From Channallabes apus (lineage: Eukaryota > Chordata > Actinopteri > Siluriformes > Clariidae), in contig CM060107.1 of NCBI GenBank assembly GCA_030522415.1, positions 24,494,571 through 24,558,570 of the forward strand: DNA of 64,000 bases. The letters are read 5' to 3'. Each line of letters starts with the position of its first letter. The stretch's first letter is position 1. Position numbers and translations under genes: made by a program. Below the pieces are notes generated by a model that did not search any database, was not told the DNA's origin, and saw only the letters and a list, made by a program, of their open reading frames with translations. Below, piece after piece: positions 43,599 to 55,306 of this stretch.

Positions 43599-45627
43599 CA
43601 CCCTAAAAAATGCTGGGTTAAAACAACCCAGTCTGGGTTGTTTTTAACCCAGCTGCTGGGTAAATATAGGACTAACTAAATGCTGGGTTAATTTAACCCA
43701 GGAAAATGGGTTATTTGTTTAACCCAACAAGATGGGTTAAATATTCAATTCAAATGCTGCGTCATATTTAACTATAATGCTGGGTTAATTCTAACACATA
43801 AATTGGTCAAATGTTCTACCCATATGTTTGGGGTTTGTTGGTTCATTTTAACTGGAATGTTGGGTTAATTCTACCTTACAAATAGGTTATTATTATTTTC
43901 ATGTTTTACAGTGAATCTGTAAAAAAAAACACCCATGTCTATTCAACAGTTAAATTACTTTGATATACTGGTCTATTACAAAAAAACATACATATATCCA
44001 ATAAACAACATCCTATTAAATGTTCTTAGAAAAAAAATATATTTTTCAAAAGCACAAGAACAGATAATCAACAGTGACATCATTACTATACTATTACTCA
44101 CAGAGGCAGAATGGAGTAATTGCACAAATAGATCGAGGCAGCTTCTACAGAGCAGGATCTCTCTGTGACTTCAGATATCTTTTCTGCAGAACAAAACTAC
44201 CCAGCCCTGGTCTCATTTTAACATACAAACACTGTATGACTTTTCAGGTAGGCCTAGCTATTTCATAGCAACATTACAACATTACTGAGAGCAGCGCTGG
44301 TCATTATCTCCCAACGTCAGGATGTAGGGGTACGGCCTTGACACTTCAGCCTGCTGGAGGTATTCCACCATGTTGGTTCCAACCTTAGAAAGAAAAAAAA
44401 TGAAAAAGTAAAAATTTTGTTGAATAGCAAAGATTAAACTGAATAAGACTATTAATTTAGTGTGAAATAGGATTGATACTAAAAAATTACAAAGCTGCCC
44501 ATTAAGATTGGGTATAGGTAACGTAAAACAAAAACATGGAGACAGCTACTACCAAAAATAAAACAGCAAAATAAGCATGGCTTTTAGGATACAGCTCTTT
44601 ATGTCAGACTAGTTGATATTGTAGTCTGCATTGATTTTAAGCTAATTACCGAAAGAATTTCATAGCTGGTGTCATACTGGTACATTACAATCACCAAAAT
44701 ATTAATACTTCCATCTAGTAGTTACCTGTACCGCTGTGGTACTTTTACGTGTAGTTGGCGGGCTGACTGATAGTTAATTTAACTTTGGTTAAAAAGGGCT
44801 ACCTGGTTAGCTTACATGCAATTACTGGAGGTACATTTGCATACTTGCCAAAGGGGGAAAGATGTAAAATATTGTTATAATTCGGGAGAAACGCAGGAGA
44901 AATTTGACCGCAGAGTAAATTACTAGCTAGTGAAAAACGGGAAGGTTAGCAGGTCTGCATATTTGTGAGAGGGTCAGTGTTTTGTAACACCCCAGCATTT
45001 TATTGTCTCAAGCAGTGAGATTAATAAAGTTCTAAAGTGGTTGCTAATGCTAGCAACCTAACTAAATGCCTGCGTCATGCTAGCACTACAGTTAACAGTT
45101 TAGCATTCATTCATCACTTCACCATCTTCGTAACCCTGCAAACATTCTACAGAGAAAGATAAAAAGCTCAGAAATCTTAGCCGTTTCTTTCATACACAGG
45201 TGGGTTTCTTTGGCTAGCAGCTATTCTCAGCTAAATTATCATACAGTACCTCAAACCAGCCGGAGAGTTTGTGTGTAACCTTAACACGGTAACAGTAATA
45301 AATGTTACATATAGTAATAATTTTTCAGTCATATGTGAATTAGGTGAGTGAACATGTGTATACAGACCTTGTATTTAACGTAATTTTCCCTTAAATGCCC
45401 GAGGAGGATGAACCGTCATCAGCGGTTTGGGAGCTCAAGAGACATGAAGCTGAGTGACAGCCGCTGAATCCACCGGTGAACTTTGGGGGAGGGGCCAAGC
45501 AAACTTTAACCCAGCAGCTGGATTACACAAAATCTACCCAACTCTCTGAAAATAACCCAGAAAAATTACCCAACAGCGGCAACCCAGCGTTTGGGTAGAA
45601 AAAAACAACCCAGCATTTTTTAGAGTG
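43599..45627. mobile_element. M2: CACCCTAAAAAATGC-ended element inserted in its relative
   Basis: Ends CACCCTAAAAAATGC and GCATTTTTTAGAGTG are inverted partners between TA dinucleotides (43597-43598 and 45628-45629). It is 2029 bp long, non-coding, with many GCTGGGTT/AACCCAGC subrepeats near both ends. Its interior from 43678 repeats M1, so a member of the family landed inside another member. The CAC-type tips and TA duplication leave the superfamily undecided. Confidence 0.72.
44025..44950. repeat. Direct duplicate of 45630-46550
   Basis: About 925 bp shared at high identity, for example CAAAAGCACAAGAACAGATA and TTGATATTGTAGTCTGC. The duplication follows from M2 sitting inside M1. Confidence 0.9.
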
Positions 45628-46550
45628 TAGAAAAAACTTTTATTTTTCAAAAGCACAAGAACAGATAATCTAATCAACAGTGACATCATTACTATACTAT
45701 TACTGACAAGGGCAGAATGGAGTAATTGTACAAATAGGCTGAGGCAGCTTCTACAGAGCAGGATCTCTCTGTGACTTAAGATATCTTTTCTGTAGAACAA
45801 AACTATCCAGCCCTGGTCTCGTTTTAACATACAAACACTGTCTATGACTTTTCAGGTAGGCCTCGCTATTTCATAGCAACATTAAAACATTACTTAGAGC
45901 AGCTCTTGTCATTATCTCCCAATGTCAGGATGTACAGTAGGGGTACAGCCTTGACACTTCAGCCTGCTGGAGGTATTCTACCATGTTGGTTCCAACCTTA
46001 GAAAGAAAGAAATGAAAGAAAGTTTAAATTTTGTTAAAGACTAAACTGAATAAGACTATTAATTTAGTGTGAAATAGGATTGATACTAAAAAATTACAAA
46101 GCTGCCCATTAAGATAGGGTATAGGTAACCTGAAACAAAAACATGGAAGCCGCTACTACCAAAAATAAAACAGCAGAACAAGCATGGCTTTTAGGATACA
46201 GCTCTTTATGTCAGACTAGTTGATATTGTGGTCTGCATTGATTTTAAGCTAATTACCGAAAAAATGTCATAGCTGGTGTCATACTGGTACATTACAATCA
46301 CCAAAATATTAATACTTCCATCTAGTAGTTATCTGTACCGCTGTGGTACTTTTTCCTGTAGTTGGCGCGCTGACTGATAGTTAATTTAACTTTGGTTAAA
46401 GAGAGTTACCTGGTTAGCTTACATGCAATTACTGGTGATACATTTGCATACTTGCCAAAGGGGGAAAGGTGTAAAATATTGTTATAATTCGGGAGAAACG
46501 CAGGAGAAATTTGACCGCAGAGTAAATTACTAGCTAGTGAAAAACGGGAG

Positions 46551-47291
46551 TGTTATGAATCTGATGTGCTTTGTGATTTGTATTTTGTATTTGTCTGTGA
46601 GATTTCTCTCTCTGCTCCTGTGTTGGACTTGTCTGTTTTAGGTGGGTGTGGCCTGTTAATCAGCTGGAGCTCTGGATTGGTCCTACTCTACATCATATCC
46701 TGATATAAGGACCACCCCAAACACTCAGCCTGGGCCCATTTTTGAGCCTCGTTGATTTTGACCTGTCGTGTGCTTGTATTTTCGAAATTCTGATTGACTG
46801 ACGTATGTTTTGTCGTTTGTTTTTGAGTGTTGTGCCAGAGAGAAAGAGAGTTTGTGTGTTATAGTTTGTGTTGTCTTTGTTAAACTCCATATTGACTGAC
46901 TGTCCTGTTTATCTGAACCTTTGCGTGTTTTGACTATGATATGGATTCCGATTTTGCTGCATGTAAGCTTTTTGTAAATAGTTTGTAAATAATTTAAATC
47001 TTTTCATACGGGAAGTAGGGGGTTAGACGCCATTTCTTTTGTATATATTTTCACTCTGTTTATTGTTTAGGGAGACAGGTAAGCTAATTTGTATTTTGTT
47101 TTCTTTCATTCAAATTCAGGTTATTTAGGTTTAAAACAAAGTCTGTTTTGTTTATTGTTTTGGCCTGGTCTTCCCCTGAAGATAAATCCCGTGCAAAGAA
47201 AAAATTTTAAATGAACAAATTAAACATCTCTCTGGTGTAAGCTCATTTAGTTCTCTCTTTCTGTTGCGGCTAACCCCTAGAGGTCGTAACA
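46551..47291 (+). repeat. 5' LTR of the Gmr1-like element
   Basis: Starts TGTTATGAATC and ends GGTCGTAACA. TATAAGG near 46702 is a candidate TATA box. No partner LTR exists in the window, so the length rests on the TG/CA ends and the adjacent primer-binding site. Confidence 0.75.
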
Positions 47292-47424
47292 GAAATTGGG
47301 GGCTCGTCTAAAAGTTTTTTTCAAACCTATTTGGATTTTTGGTCGTCATGTTAATTTTGTAAAATTGGCTTTGTGTACATTCATTTGCGTAGTGGTTTTC
47401 ATTTTGAGGTGGAGGGAATTAGAA

Positions 47425-48380
47425 ATGACTTCAAAATTTGAATTAGGTATGTTTGCAATTCAACCATCAGTGGATCAGTTAAATATTTGCTGAAAAGAGG
47501 ATTTGTTGGCGATTGCAGATTTATATTGCATCCAGGTTACTCGTGGTGCCAGGAAACAAGAAATCAAGGAAGTGGTTTACAGGCACTTAGTTGAGCGAGG
47601 AACTTTGCTGGAAGAAGGTGAGGCGGGTGTTGCAATTCAAATGTCGGCTTCCGTAGGGGAGGGGGCAGATTTCCACAAACCTGGGAAACTGACTAGCATA
47701 GATCCCGCTAACATTCCTTCTCCGAGTGATCCCTTGCTGGCAATCAGGTTCAAGGAGCTGGAGATAGAATTGAGCAAACAGCAGTATCAGAGCCAAATGT
47801 TGCATGTGCGCACAATTGAACTCGAAACCCAGCGAGCGATCCGGCTCAAGGAGCTAGACTTGGAGCTAATGGCTAAGCAACCTACTCAACCCTCAACTGC
47901 TGTTGCACCCAGCCTACCTGTATCTCCGCCTGTTAATGCATCCACTCCGAGCCCTATTCCGGCACCACGACGCACTTTACAAGTAAGTCAAAGTGAATGT
48001 GATATTAGCAGACAAATTGCGTTAGTTCCGATGTTTCGTGAAAGTGAAGTTGACACATATTCTCCTGTTTTCGAACGCTTCGCGGCTACTTTGAAATGGC
48101 CACGGGATATTTGGCCGCTTTTGTTACAATGTAAACTAGTTGGGAAAGCACAGGAGGTCTGTTCTGCCTTAACATTTGAACAGAGCCTAAATTATGAACA
48201 AATTAAAAATGCCGTGTTGCGTGCTTACGAACTGGTTCCCGAGGCGTACCCACAGAAATTCCGCCACCATGTGAAAACTGCTAGTCAAACATTTGTTGAA
48301 TTTGCAAGAGACAAAGCCAATTTGTTTGAAAAATGGTGCGCTGCCACTAAAGTTGTTACATTCGCACAATTAAGAGTTAA
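47425..48380 (+). pseudogene. Gmr1-like gag, N-terminal part
   Basis: Structural protein of the Gmr1-like element. The frame starts MTSKFELGMF at 47425, has an in-frame TGA at 47491-47493, and continues to the Tc1 insertion at 48381. Mid-part charged helices (around RFKELEIELSKQQ and AIRLKELDLELM) may be coiled coils. The C-terminal section (DTYSPVFERFAATLKWP, GKAQEVCSAL) has the look of the SCAN-like capsid region common in fish LTR elements. Broken by the stop and the transposon. Confidence 0.72.
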
Positions 48381-48382
48381 TA

Positions 48383-49951
48383 CAAACCGGATTCCAAAAA
48401 AGTTGGGACACTAAACAAATTGTGAATAAAAACTGGATGCAATGATGTGGAGATGGCAATATTTTATTCAGAATAGAACATAGATGACAGATCAAAAGTT
48501 TAATCCAAGAAAATGTATCATTTTAAAGGAAAAATATGTTGATTCCAAATTTCACGGTGTCAACAAATCCCCAAAAAGTTGGGATAAGTAGCAATAAGAG
48601 GCTGGGAAAAGTAAATTTTAGCATAACGAAGAGCTGGAAGACCAATTAACAGTAATTAGGTTAATTGGCAACATGATTGGGTATAAAAAGAGCTTCTCAG
48701 AGTGGCAGTGTCTCTCAGAAGCCAAGATGGGTAGAGGATCACCAATTCCCACAATGTTGCGCAGAAAGATAGTGGAGCAATATCAGAGGTTTTACCCAGC
48801 GAAAAATTGCAAAGGATTTGCAGTTATCATCAACTGTGCATAATATCATCCGAAGATTCAGAGAATCTGGAACAATCTCTGTGCGTAAGGGTCAAGGGTG
48901 TAAAACCATACTGGATGCCCGTGATCTCCAGGCCCTTAAACGACACTGCACCACAAACAGGAATGCTACTGTAAAGGAAATCACAGAATGGGCTCAGGAA
49001 TACTTCCAGAAACCATTGTCAGTGAACACAATCCACCGTGCCATCCGCCGTTGCCAGCTGAAAATCTACAGTGCAAAGAAGAAGCCATTTCTAAGCAAGA
49101 TCCACAAGCACAGGCATTTTCATTGGGCCAGGGATCATTTAAAATGGAGTGTGGCAAAATGGAAGACTGTTCTGTGGTCAGACGAGTCACGATTCTAAGT
49201 TCTTGTTGGAAATGTGGGACGCCATGTCATCCGGACCAAAGAGGACAAGGACAACCCAAGTTGTTATCAACGCTCAGTTCAGAAACCTGCATCTCTGATG
49301 GTATGGGGTTGCATGAGTGCGTGTGGCATGGGCAGCTTGCATGTCTGGAAAGCCACCATCAATGCAGAAAAATATATTCAGGTTCTAGAACAACATATGC
49401 TCCCATCCAGACGTCATCTCTTTCAGGGAAGACCCTGCATTTTTCAACAAGATAATGCCAGACCACATTCTGCATCAATCATAACATCATCGCTGCGTAG
49501 GAGAAGGATCCGGGTACTGAAATGGCCAGTCTGCAGTCCAGATCTTTCCCCTATAGAGAACATTTGGCGCATCATAAAGAGGAAGATGTGACAAAGAAGG
49601 CCCAAGACGAGGCCTGTATTAGACAAGAATGGGAGAGCATTCCTATTTCTAAACTTGAGAAACTGGTCTCCTCGGTCCCCAGACGTCTGTTGAGTGTTGT
49701 AAGAAGAAGGGGAGATGCCACACAGTGGTGAAAATGGCCTTGTCCCAACTTTTTTGGGATTTGTTGACACCATGACATTTTGATTCACCATATTTTTCCC
49801 TTAAAATGATACATTTTCTCAGTTTAAACTTTTGTTCCGTGATTTATGTTCTATTCTGAATAAAATATTGACATTTGCCATCTCCACATCATTGCATTCA
49901 GTTTTTATTCACAATTTGTTTAGTGTCCCAACTTTTTTGGAATCCGGTTTG
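48383..49951 (+). mobile_element. Tc1-type transposon with ~215-bp IR/DR ends
   Basis: Ends start CAAACCGGATTCCAAAAAAG, with TA duplications at 48381-48382 and 49952-49953. Each arm carries an outer and an inner AAAAAGTTGGGA-type direct repeat (inner ones near 48575 and 49750), the IR/DR arrangement. The terminal repeats are almost identical, so the insertion is young. The transposase is interrupted. It sits inside the gag gene of the Gmr1-like element. Confidence 0.92.
48727..49591 (+). pseudogene. Tc1 transposase, one frameshift and one stop
   Basis: A DDE transposase that cuts at TA. The start MGRGSPIPTM is at 48727. The frame changes near 48795-48815 in the N-terminal helix-turn-helix. 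A TAA at 49196-49198 directly follows the first catalytic motif WSDESRF, and the downstream frame continues unchanged with QQDNARPH (second Asp) and DLSPIENIW (Glu). All three catalytic acids are present (DD34E-like spacing not counted exactly). With only two lesions and good inverted repeats it may still be mobilised in trans. Confidence 0.85.
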
Positions 49952-49956
49952 TACTA

Positions 49957-51030
49957 TTGGAAGAATTTAAGAATTGTCTTCCAGAGAAAATCGTGATCTA
50001 CCTGAATGAACAGAAAGTTTCTTCTCTTTCTGAAGCTGCCGTGTTTGCTGATGAGTTTGTGCTTACTCATAAAGTAACTTTTCCGTCGCCCGCCAAGCGT
50101 AATCTTTTTGAACGTGTTCGCAGTTCTAAGGATACCCCAGGAGTATCTAAGAACGATTTGAGTGCAGTAAAAGAGGAAAATCGTGAGTGTTTTTACTGTC
50201 ATGAGGTAGGACACCTCATCGCCATGTGTCCCACTTTGAAACGTAAAAATAGCAAGAAAACAAACGGTTCTAAAAGTATTGGTTTGATTGAGCGACCCCT
50301 TGTTTCTTCCATGACGGAGAATTTAAATACCACTACTGAACCTGTCTTTGAGCCCTTTATTTTTGATGGTGTTGTTTCACTTAATAACCCAGACTCTGAG
50401 ACAAAAAGAATTTGCATCCTTCATGATACTGGCGCCTCTCAATCCATAATTTTGGAGAATGTGCTGCCATTTTCAGAACAGTCAAGCTGTGGTTCTAGCG
50501 TATTATTGCAAGGCATTGATCTTTCTGTGGTTAAAGTTCCATTACACAATGTCTATTTGCGTTCTGGGATTATTTCAGGCAAAGTTAAGTTGGCTGTTCG
50601 GTCTGAGTTGCCTGTTAAGGGTGTTGCGCTCATACTGGGAAACGATCTGGCAGGTAAAAAGGTTTTTTGTTTACCTGAGGTTACAGATGTTCCTGATGTA
50701 CAATATGATTCTTTGCAGGAACAATTTCCTAGTGTATTTAGCGATTGTGTGGTGACTCGAGCTCAAGCTCAAAAATTGAAAGACACCGTAGATTTGTCTA
50801 AGACCTTCTTGTGTGCTGACAATTCTGTTGAGACTGCTGATAAAGCTGAATTAGTTGAAGTAAAAATGTGTGAACTTCCTAGTGTTGATTTACCATTCGG
50901 GAAAGCCATGTTAATTGAGGCCCAAAGTGCCGATCAAACTCTGTGTTCCTGTGTTGCAGCTGCTGTCGAGCCAAGCGTTTTGCCAGAGCATTCAGTTGCC
51001 TACTACTTTGATGATGGTGTCCTGATGTGA
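49957..51030 (+). pseudogene. Gmr1-like gag end and aspartic protease
   Basis: A 357-residue frame that resumes gag after the Tc1 insertion. Residues 1-60 are gag. A zinc knuckle with C78, C81, H86 and C91 (CFYCHEVGHLIAMC) follows, then the protease with the DTGAS active site at about residues 157-161 and an ILGNDLAG flap-end segment. A TGA at 51028-51030 closes the frame just before integrase; the sequence after it continues in the same sense, so it looks like a nonsense change. Confidence 0.8.
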
Positions 51031-52150
51031 AAGTGTTCTCCACGTCATGTCACCGATGACTGGGGGACTGTGTTTCAGGTTGTTATTCCAAAACCTTTTC
51101 GAGAGCAAGTTTTGAGCATTGCACATGACCATGAACTTTCTGGTCACGTAGGTATCCGAAAAACTTATGATAGGTTGTTGAAACACTTCTTTTGGCCTTC
51201 GATGAAATCTGACGTTTCCAAATTTTGTAAATCGTGTCATGAATGTCAATTATCTGGCAAGCCCAATCTTTGAGGCCAATACCAGTAATTGGTGAACCAT
51301 TCGACCGAGTTTTGGTTGATTGCGTTGGACCCTTACCCAAAACTAAATCTGGAAATTCATATTTGTTAACTCTAACGTGTGCCTCGACTAGATATCCTGA
51401 AGCAATACCCCTACGCTCACTTAAAGCTCATGCCATTGTAAAAAACGATTATCAAATTCTGCACTACTTTTGGAGTGCCTAAATATATACAGTCTGATCA
51501 AGGAACAAATTTCATGTCTAAAGTTTTTGCCAAAGTGATGAGAAAATTAAACATCAGACATCAAGTATCTAGTGCCTATCACCCTCAGTCCCAGGGTGCT
51601 CTCGAACGATTTCATCAGACTCTCAAATCTATGCTCCGAACGTTTTGTGTTGAACAAAAAAAAGAATGGGATGAAGAAATCCCATTGTTGTTGTTTGCTA
51701 TTCGCACTACAACTCAAGGTTCCCTCGGTTTCAGTCCGTCAGAGTTAATTTTTGGGCACACAGTGCGTGGTCCCTTGAAGATCTTGCAAGAGCAAATTTC
51801 TCTCAGCTGACCACCCCTCTAGTACTAAGAATGTTTTGGATCATATTAGCTCGTTTCGTGATCGGCTGCATCAGTTGTGGAAACTGGCAAAATGCTCGCT
51901 TGATGCTGTACAAGAACAGATGAAAACCCGATATGACCAAAAGGCGGTCCCACGCTCATTCCATACTGGTGACAAAGTTCTGGTTTTACTTCCTGTGCCT
52001 GGGTCAGCACTTCAAGCTAGATTCACTGGACCCTATGAGATAAAAGAGAAGTTGAGTGACACTGACTATGTTGTTTCCACCCCTGATCGTAGGAGAAAGA
52101 CGCGTGTCTGTGATATTAATATGCTGAAAGCATATGTGACGCGTTCTGAC
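51031..52150 (+). pseudogene. Gmr1-like integrase, frameshifted
   Basis: Integrates the cDNA. The zinc domain (HDHELSGHVG, CKSCHECQ) is at 51070-51273. The catalytic core spans the next two frames, with the first Asp in LVDCVGP (near 51317), the second in QSDQGTNF (near 51493) and the Glu in GALERFHQTLK. The C-terminal SH3-like part (FHTGDKVLVLLP) is in the frame from 51836. Frames change near 51265, 51450 and 51800. All three catalytic acids are retained, although the gene is broken. Confidence 0.82.
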
Positions 52151-52840
52151 TCTAAGGGTAAGACTCCCCTCCTTACGATTGCCCCGGTAAGTGTTCCACT
52201 CTCTGAGAATTCACCAGAAATTGATGGTTTGAAGATGAATAGTGCCACCTTTACGTCGGCTCGGTTGTGCAATTCAGAGACTTTATTGAACCTTTCAGAA
52301 AAGTTGTCTCACTTACCTCCATCAGCTCACGCTGACATTGAGGATATGATTAGGAAATATCCTAATCTGTTTAGTGACGTCCCCACTACTACTCATGTGT
52401 TAAAACATGATATTGAGGTTGGTTCACATGCACCCATCAAACAAAGGGCTTATCGAGTAAACCCATTTAAGAAAGAGTTGATGAGAAAAGAAACCCAGTA
52501 TCTGCTTGAACATAACCTAGCGTTCCCTAGTTCTAGTCCATGGTGTTCCCCATGTCTTTTAGTTCCCAAACCAGATGGTACTTCCCGGTTCTGTACAGAT
52601 TATAGGAAAGTCAATGCGCTGACCAAAGCTGACTCATTTCCAATGCCCCGCATGGAAGACTGCGTAGACAGAGTTGGTAATGCTAAGTTTGTAACTGAAC
52701 TTGATCTACTAAAAGGTTATTGGCAAGTGCCACTTACTGAGCGTGCATCTGAAATTTCTGCTTTTGCCACTCCTGATGTGTTCCTGCAGTATTGTGTGAT
52801 GCCTTTTGGCGTTCGAAATGCAGGAGCTACATTTCAACGG
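52151..52840 (+). pseudogene. Gmr1-like reverse transcriptase, truncated by piggyBac insertion
   Basis: Continues in the same frame as the integrase end. Motifs: HAPIKQRAYRVNP, SPWCSPCLLVPKPDGTSRFC, TELDLLKGYWQVPL (first catalytic Asp) and CVMPFGVRNAGATFQRL. It stops there, before the YxDD motif, at a TTAA where a piggyBac-type end begins. RNase H and the 3' LTR are absent. Confidence 0.85.
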
Positions 52841-53992
52841 TTAACCCTCTGGGGTCCGCGAACGCATATATGCGTTTTGAGATCTTTTCCCCTGATGACG
52901 CCAATAAGAACTTAAATTACACTTTCAGTTTTGATCGTACAGACAAGATCTATATATTAATCGAATCTCTAAAGTGTCTACTTTTTTTGTATGCACACAT
53001 GTTAAAAATAAAACTTTGTGCATTAATAAAATAAATTAAATAAACCGGGTGCGCTTTCAGCCGTCTCAGTCTCCGCCAAAATCTTTTTGAAACACGTCAC
53101 TAAAATGAACTGAAACTCCGCGAATACTGCACGCACAGACATGAGAAATATATCTATAGAAAGCTTAAAGGGTCTACTTTTAAATGATGCAAGTCACAGT
53201 GAAAACAAATAATCTGTTTTTATGTAATCCGTATGAAAGTAAGGAGTGGTACAGATTCTCCTGTATCGGCTCATTACAGCTAATGCGCTCCCGCCTCCCT
53301 GCGCGCGCGCTGTTCATATGGAAATGACCTGAGGTGAGGCAGGTAATCACGTGCACACCCCCAGGGCATAAAACAACAAGCTGCATCATAGACTTACTTA
53401 CTGTTTCTGCACGTTTGAATGCTGTCACGCTACACAGGTGAAGAAGCGCTTCACATGGATCTGGACAGCGATGAAGAATTTACTTTCTCATCAGAGGAAG
53501 AGCAAGACTCAGACGAGGAACGGCTTTATTTTCAATAACGTCTGGACTCAACGGAGGATGTGATTCCTGATGAGTAAGTCTTTTATTCTCACCATCAGTG
53601 CTCTATATTTTATATGTACATTTGGAAAATACTAAATACCAGCGAGAGTAAAATTGGTTAAAATATGAAATATGCACGTTACTTACAAGCCCGCAATAAA
53701 ATCTGATTATGATCTGTCTAAAGTATTATTTATTTTTATATATATATATATATATACACACACACGTGTTTTGTATTGTTTATACTGTGTTTCAGATGGT
53801 CAAATTGTTCACCAGCTGTTGTTCGTGAATGATTGTATGCGCGTCCATTCTTCAAGTTTCAATTTTTGTTTTTTATTTAGGACTGTGGCTGCATCAGCGG
53901 CGCCGTGCACAAGAAAGTCACGTGAGTGTCGTTCAGTTTCGCTGGAGAACCACGAGTAAGTGCACATTCAGTATATCATAGATGTTAGTTAC
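52841..53992 (+). mobile_element. piggyBac-like element, 5' portion
   Basis: TTAA at 52841-52844 followed by CCCTCTGGGG, the usual piggyBac tip, inserted in the RT gene. It runs through an upstream region and two exon-like segments and is cut at 53993 by family A copy R. The second TTAA end is not in the window, so extent and completeness are unknown. Confidence 0.75.
53455..53573 (+). pseudogene. piggyBac transposase first exon-like segment
   Basis: Starts with ATG and an acidic MDLDSDEEFTFSSEEEQDSD stretch, typical of piggyBac-derived protein N-termini. An in-frame TAA at 53536-53538 interrupts it. It ends at a good donor, GTAAGT at 53574-53579. A second segment (53881-53955) has an acceptor TTTTTTATTTAG and another GTAAGT donor at 53956. 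The catalytic domain is absent. Confidence 0.6.
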
Positions 53993-54081
53993 AGATGTCG
54001 CCATTAAAAACGCGCGTTTCGAGAAAAGGGATCCCGTGACTTGCCGCGGCTTTGCGCGGCTGCGTGCGGGAAGCTGTGAAC

Positions 54082-54277
54082 ATGCCCTTCATTACCTGTA
54101 GGGGGCAGTCGTGTTTCAGTCTGAAGTATTGTGTGTCTACTGAAGCCGAAAATGTGTGCAAATTAAACTGCGCATGCGTGTTTGGAGACGCTGTGCCCGC
54201 GCTGTGTATCAGTCGGTTGTGGATCATCACGGAGGTACAACACGGCGTGGCTGCAGCTGGAGTTTGTCGTGTTCGAG
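54082..54277 (+). pseudogene. Family A 5' exon-like frame
   Basis: Open frame from ATG (MPFITCRGQSC) to a canonical donor GTAAGT at 54278-54283. The same frame and donor are kept in copy M (about 24829-25023) and copy L (about 18425-18621). It is cysteine-rich (about ten Cys in 65 residues), so zinc binding is conceivable. No family recognised. Retention of frame and donor in three diverged copies suggests it was once a true exon. Confidence 0.4.
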
Positions 54278-54572
54278 GTAAGTTTAGCTTTCTTTTTTGG
54301 ATGTGATTCTCGCTTTCATGACTCCCAATTAATGTTCATCTTAATCTCAGGACGTACAATTAGCAATTTCAGTTTTTAATAGTGTGGAGATTCACAAAAC
54401 ACCGTTTTCGTGTAAAAACCTGAACCTACGGAGCCCCCCAGGGGTCCTGTGGTAAATAAATAAATAAAAAAAATAATAACAAACCGAGCGCGCGGATTAA
54501 TACACCGAGATGTGTATTTCTTACCCCCACCCCGAGTGAAAACGGCGTGTTCAGACAAAGGCTCGCCAGTTA

Positions 54573-55306
54573 GGCTACGTTTACACTGCCAGGTAAATGT
54601 GACCCAATTCCGATTTTTTGCTCATATGTGACACATATCGGATATGTTCTATGTCCGTGTAAACAGGAAAAAAACGCATTCATTCCGATATTTCGAGATC
54701 GGTTTCAGGCCTCCTTCATATGTGGAAATAAATCGGATATAAATCAGATTTGTGCTGATGTGATTGCCGTGTAAACAGACAGATCCGATTTCCTGAGGCG
54801 TTGTGTTCTGTACGTCATTAAAACTGCGACTTCTTCGCGGTTTAATGACGTAATGTTATTCTCCGGTGGAAGCGCGTGTGGAATTACAACATCGCAGGTG
54901 ACATGGAAGAGGAAAAGACACACCCCCCTCCCACACACACGCCTTGTGTTAATGCTTATTTGGGCTAAATAACATTAAATCAGTATTTGATGAATAAACA
55001 TATGTGCAGGCTGCAATTATGCAGTTTTTTTTTCTCTCCTCCTCCGTTTTAAAACCATGGTGCGCGAACTTTGCATATATAGCAGAGATAGTGTTAAGCA
55101 TATTTCACCTTCATCTTTCTTGGCCAGTGTGTAGCGCAAGAACCTCCCTTTAAGTATGCGCGATGTTTCAGATGTTATGGCAAGTGTAAACATGTGAATC
55201 GGATATGAGTCATAGTTTAAAGAACGTGTAAACAGACGGTTAAAAAAATCAGATATAGGCAACAAATCGGAATTAAGCATCGAGACCTGGCAGTGTAAAC
55301 GTAGCC
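54573..55306. mobile_element. PIF/Harbinger-type MITE, TTA duplication
   Basis: Ends GGCTACGTTTACACTGCCAG and its inverted partner, with TTA on both sides (54570-54572 and 55307-55309). Copies L (near 18130) and M (near 33985) have no insertion. Long subterminal inverted repeats (ATCGGATAT and GTAAACAG segments). Non-coding. Confidence 0.88.

Larger units (their letters stand above)
39848..46550. mobile_element. M1: CACCCTAAAAAATGC-ended DNA element, host of nested insertions
   Basis: Starts next to TA (39846-39847) with CACCCTAAAAAATGCTGGGT. Own sequence: 39848-39956, 43351-43596 and 45630-46550. It matches the interior of M2 (about 43678-44950) throughout. It is interrupted by an LTR element, by M2 and, at 46551, by a Gmr1-like element; its right end is not in the window. 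No coding capacity. Short AACCCAGC/GCTGGGTT repeats dominate the left part. Confidence 0.65.
46551..52840 (+). mobile_element. Gmr1-like LTR retrotransposon, IN before RT, 3' part missing
   Basis: A 741-bp LTR (46551-47291) is followed by a TTGGGGGCTCGTC primer-binding site. Then come gag with a zinc knuckle, an aspartic protease, integrase and finally reverse transcriptase. In ordinary Ty3/gypsy elements RT precedes integrase; the order seen here is that described for Gmr1 elements of fish. RT is cut at a TTAA by a piggyBac-like element, and the rest plus the 3' LTR are not found in the window. The element is inserted in M1, split by a Tc1 transposon, and carries several stops and frameshifts. 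Confidence 0.85.
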
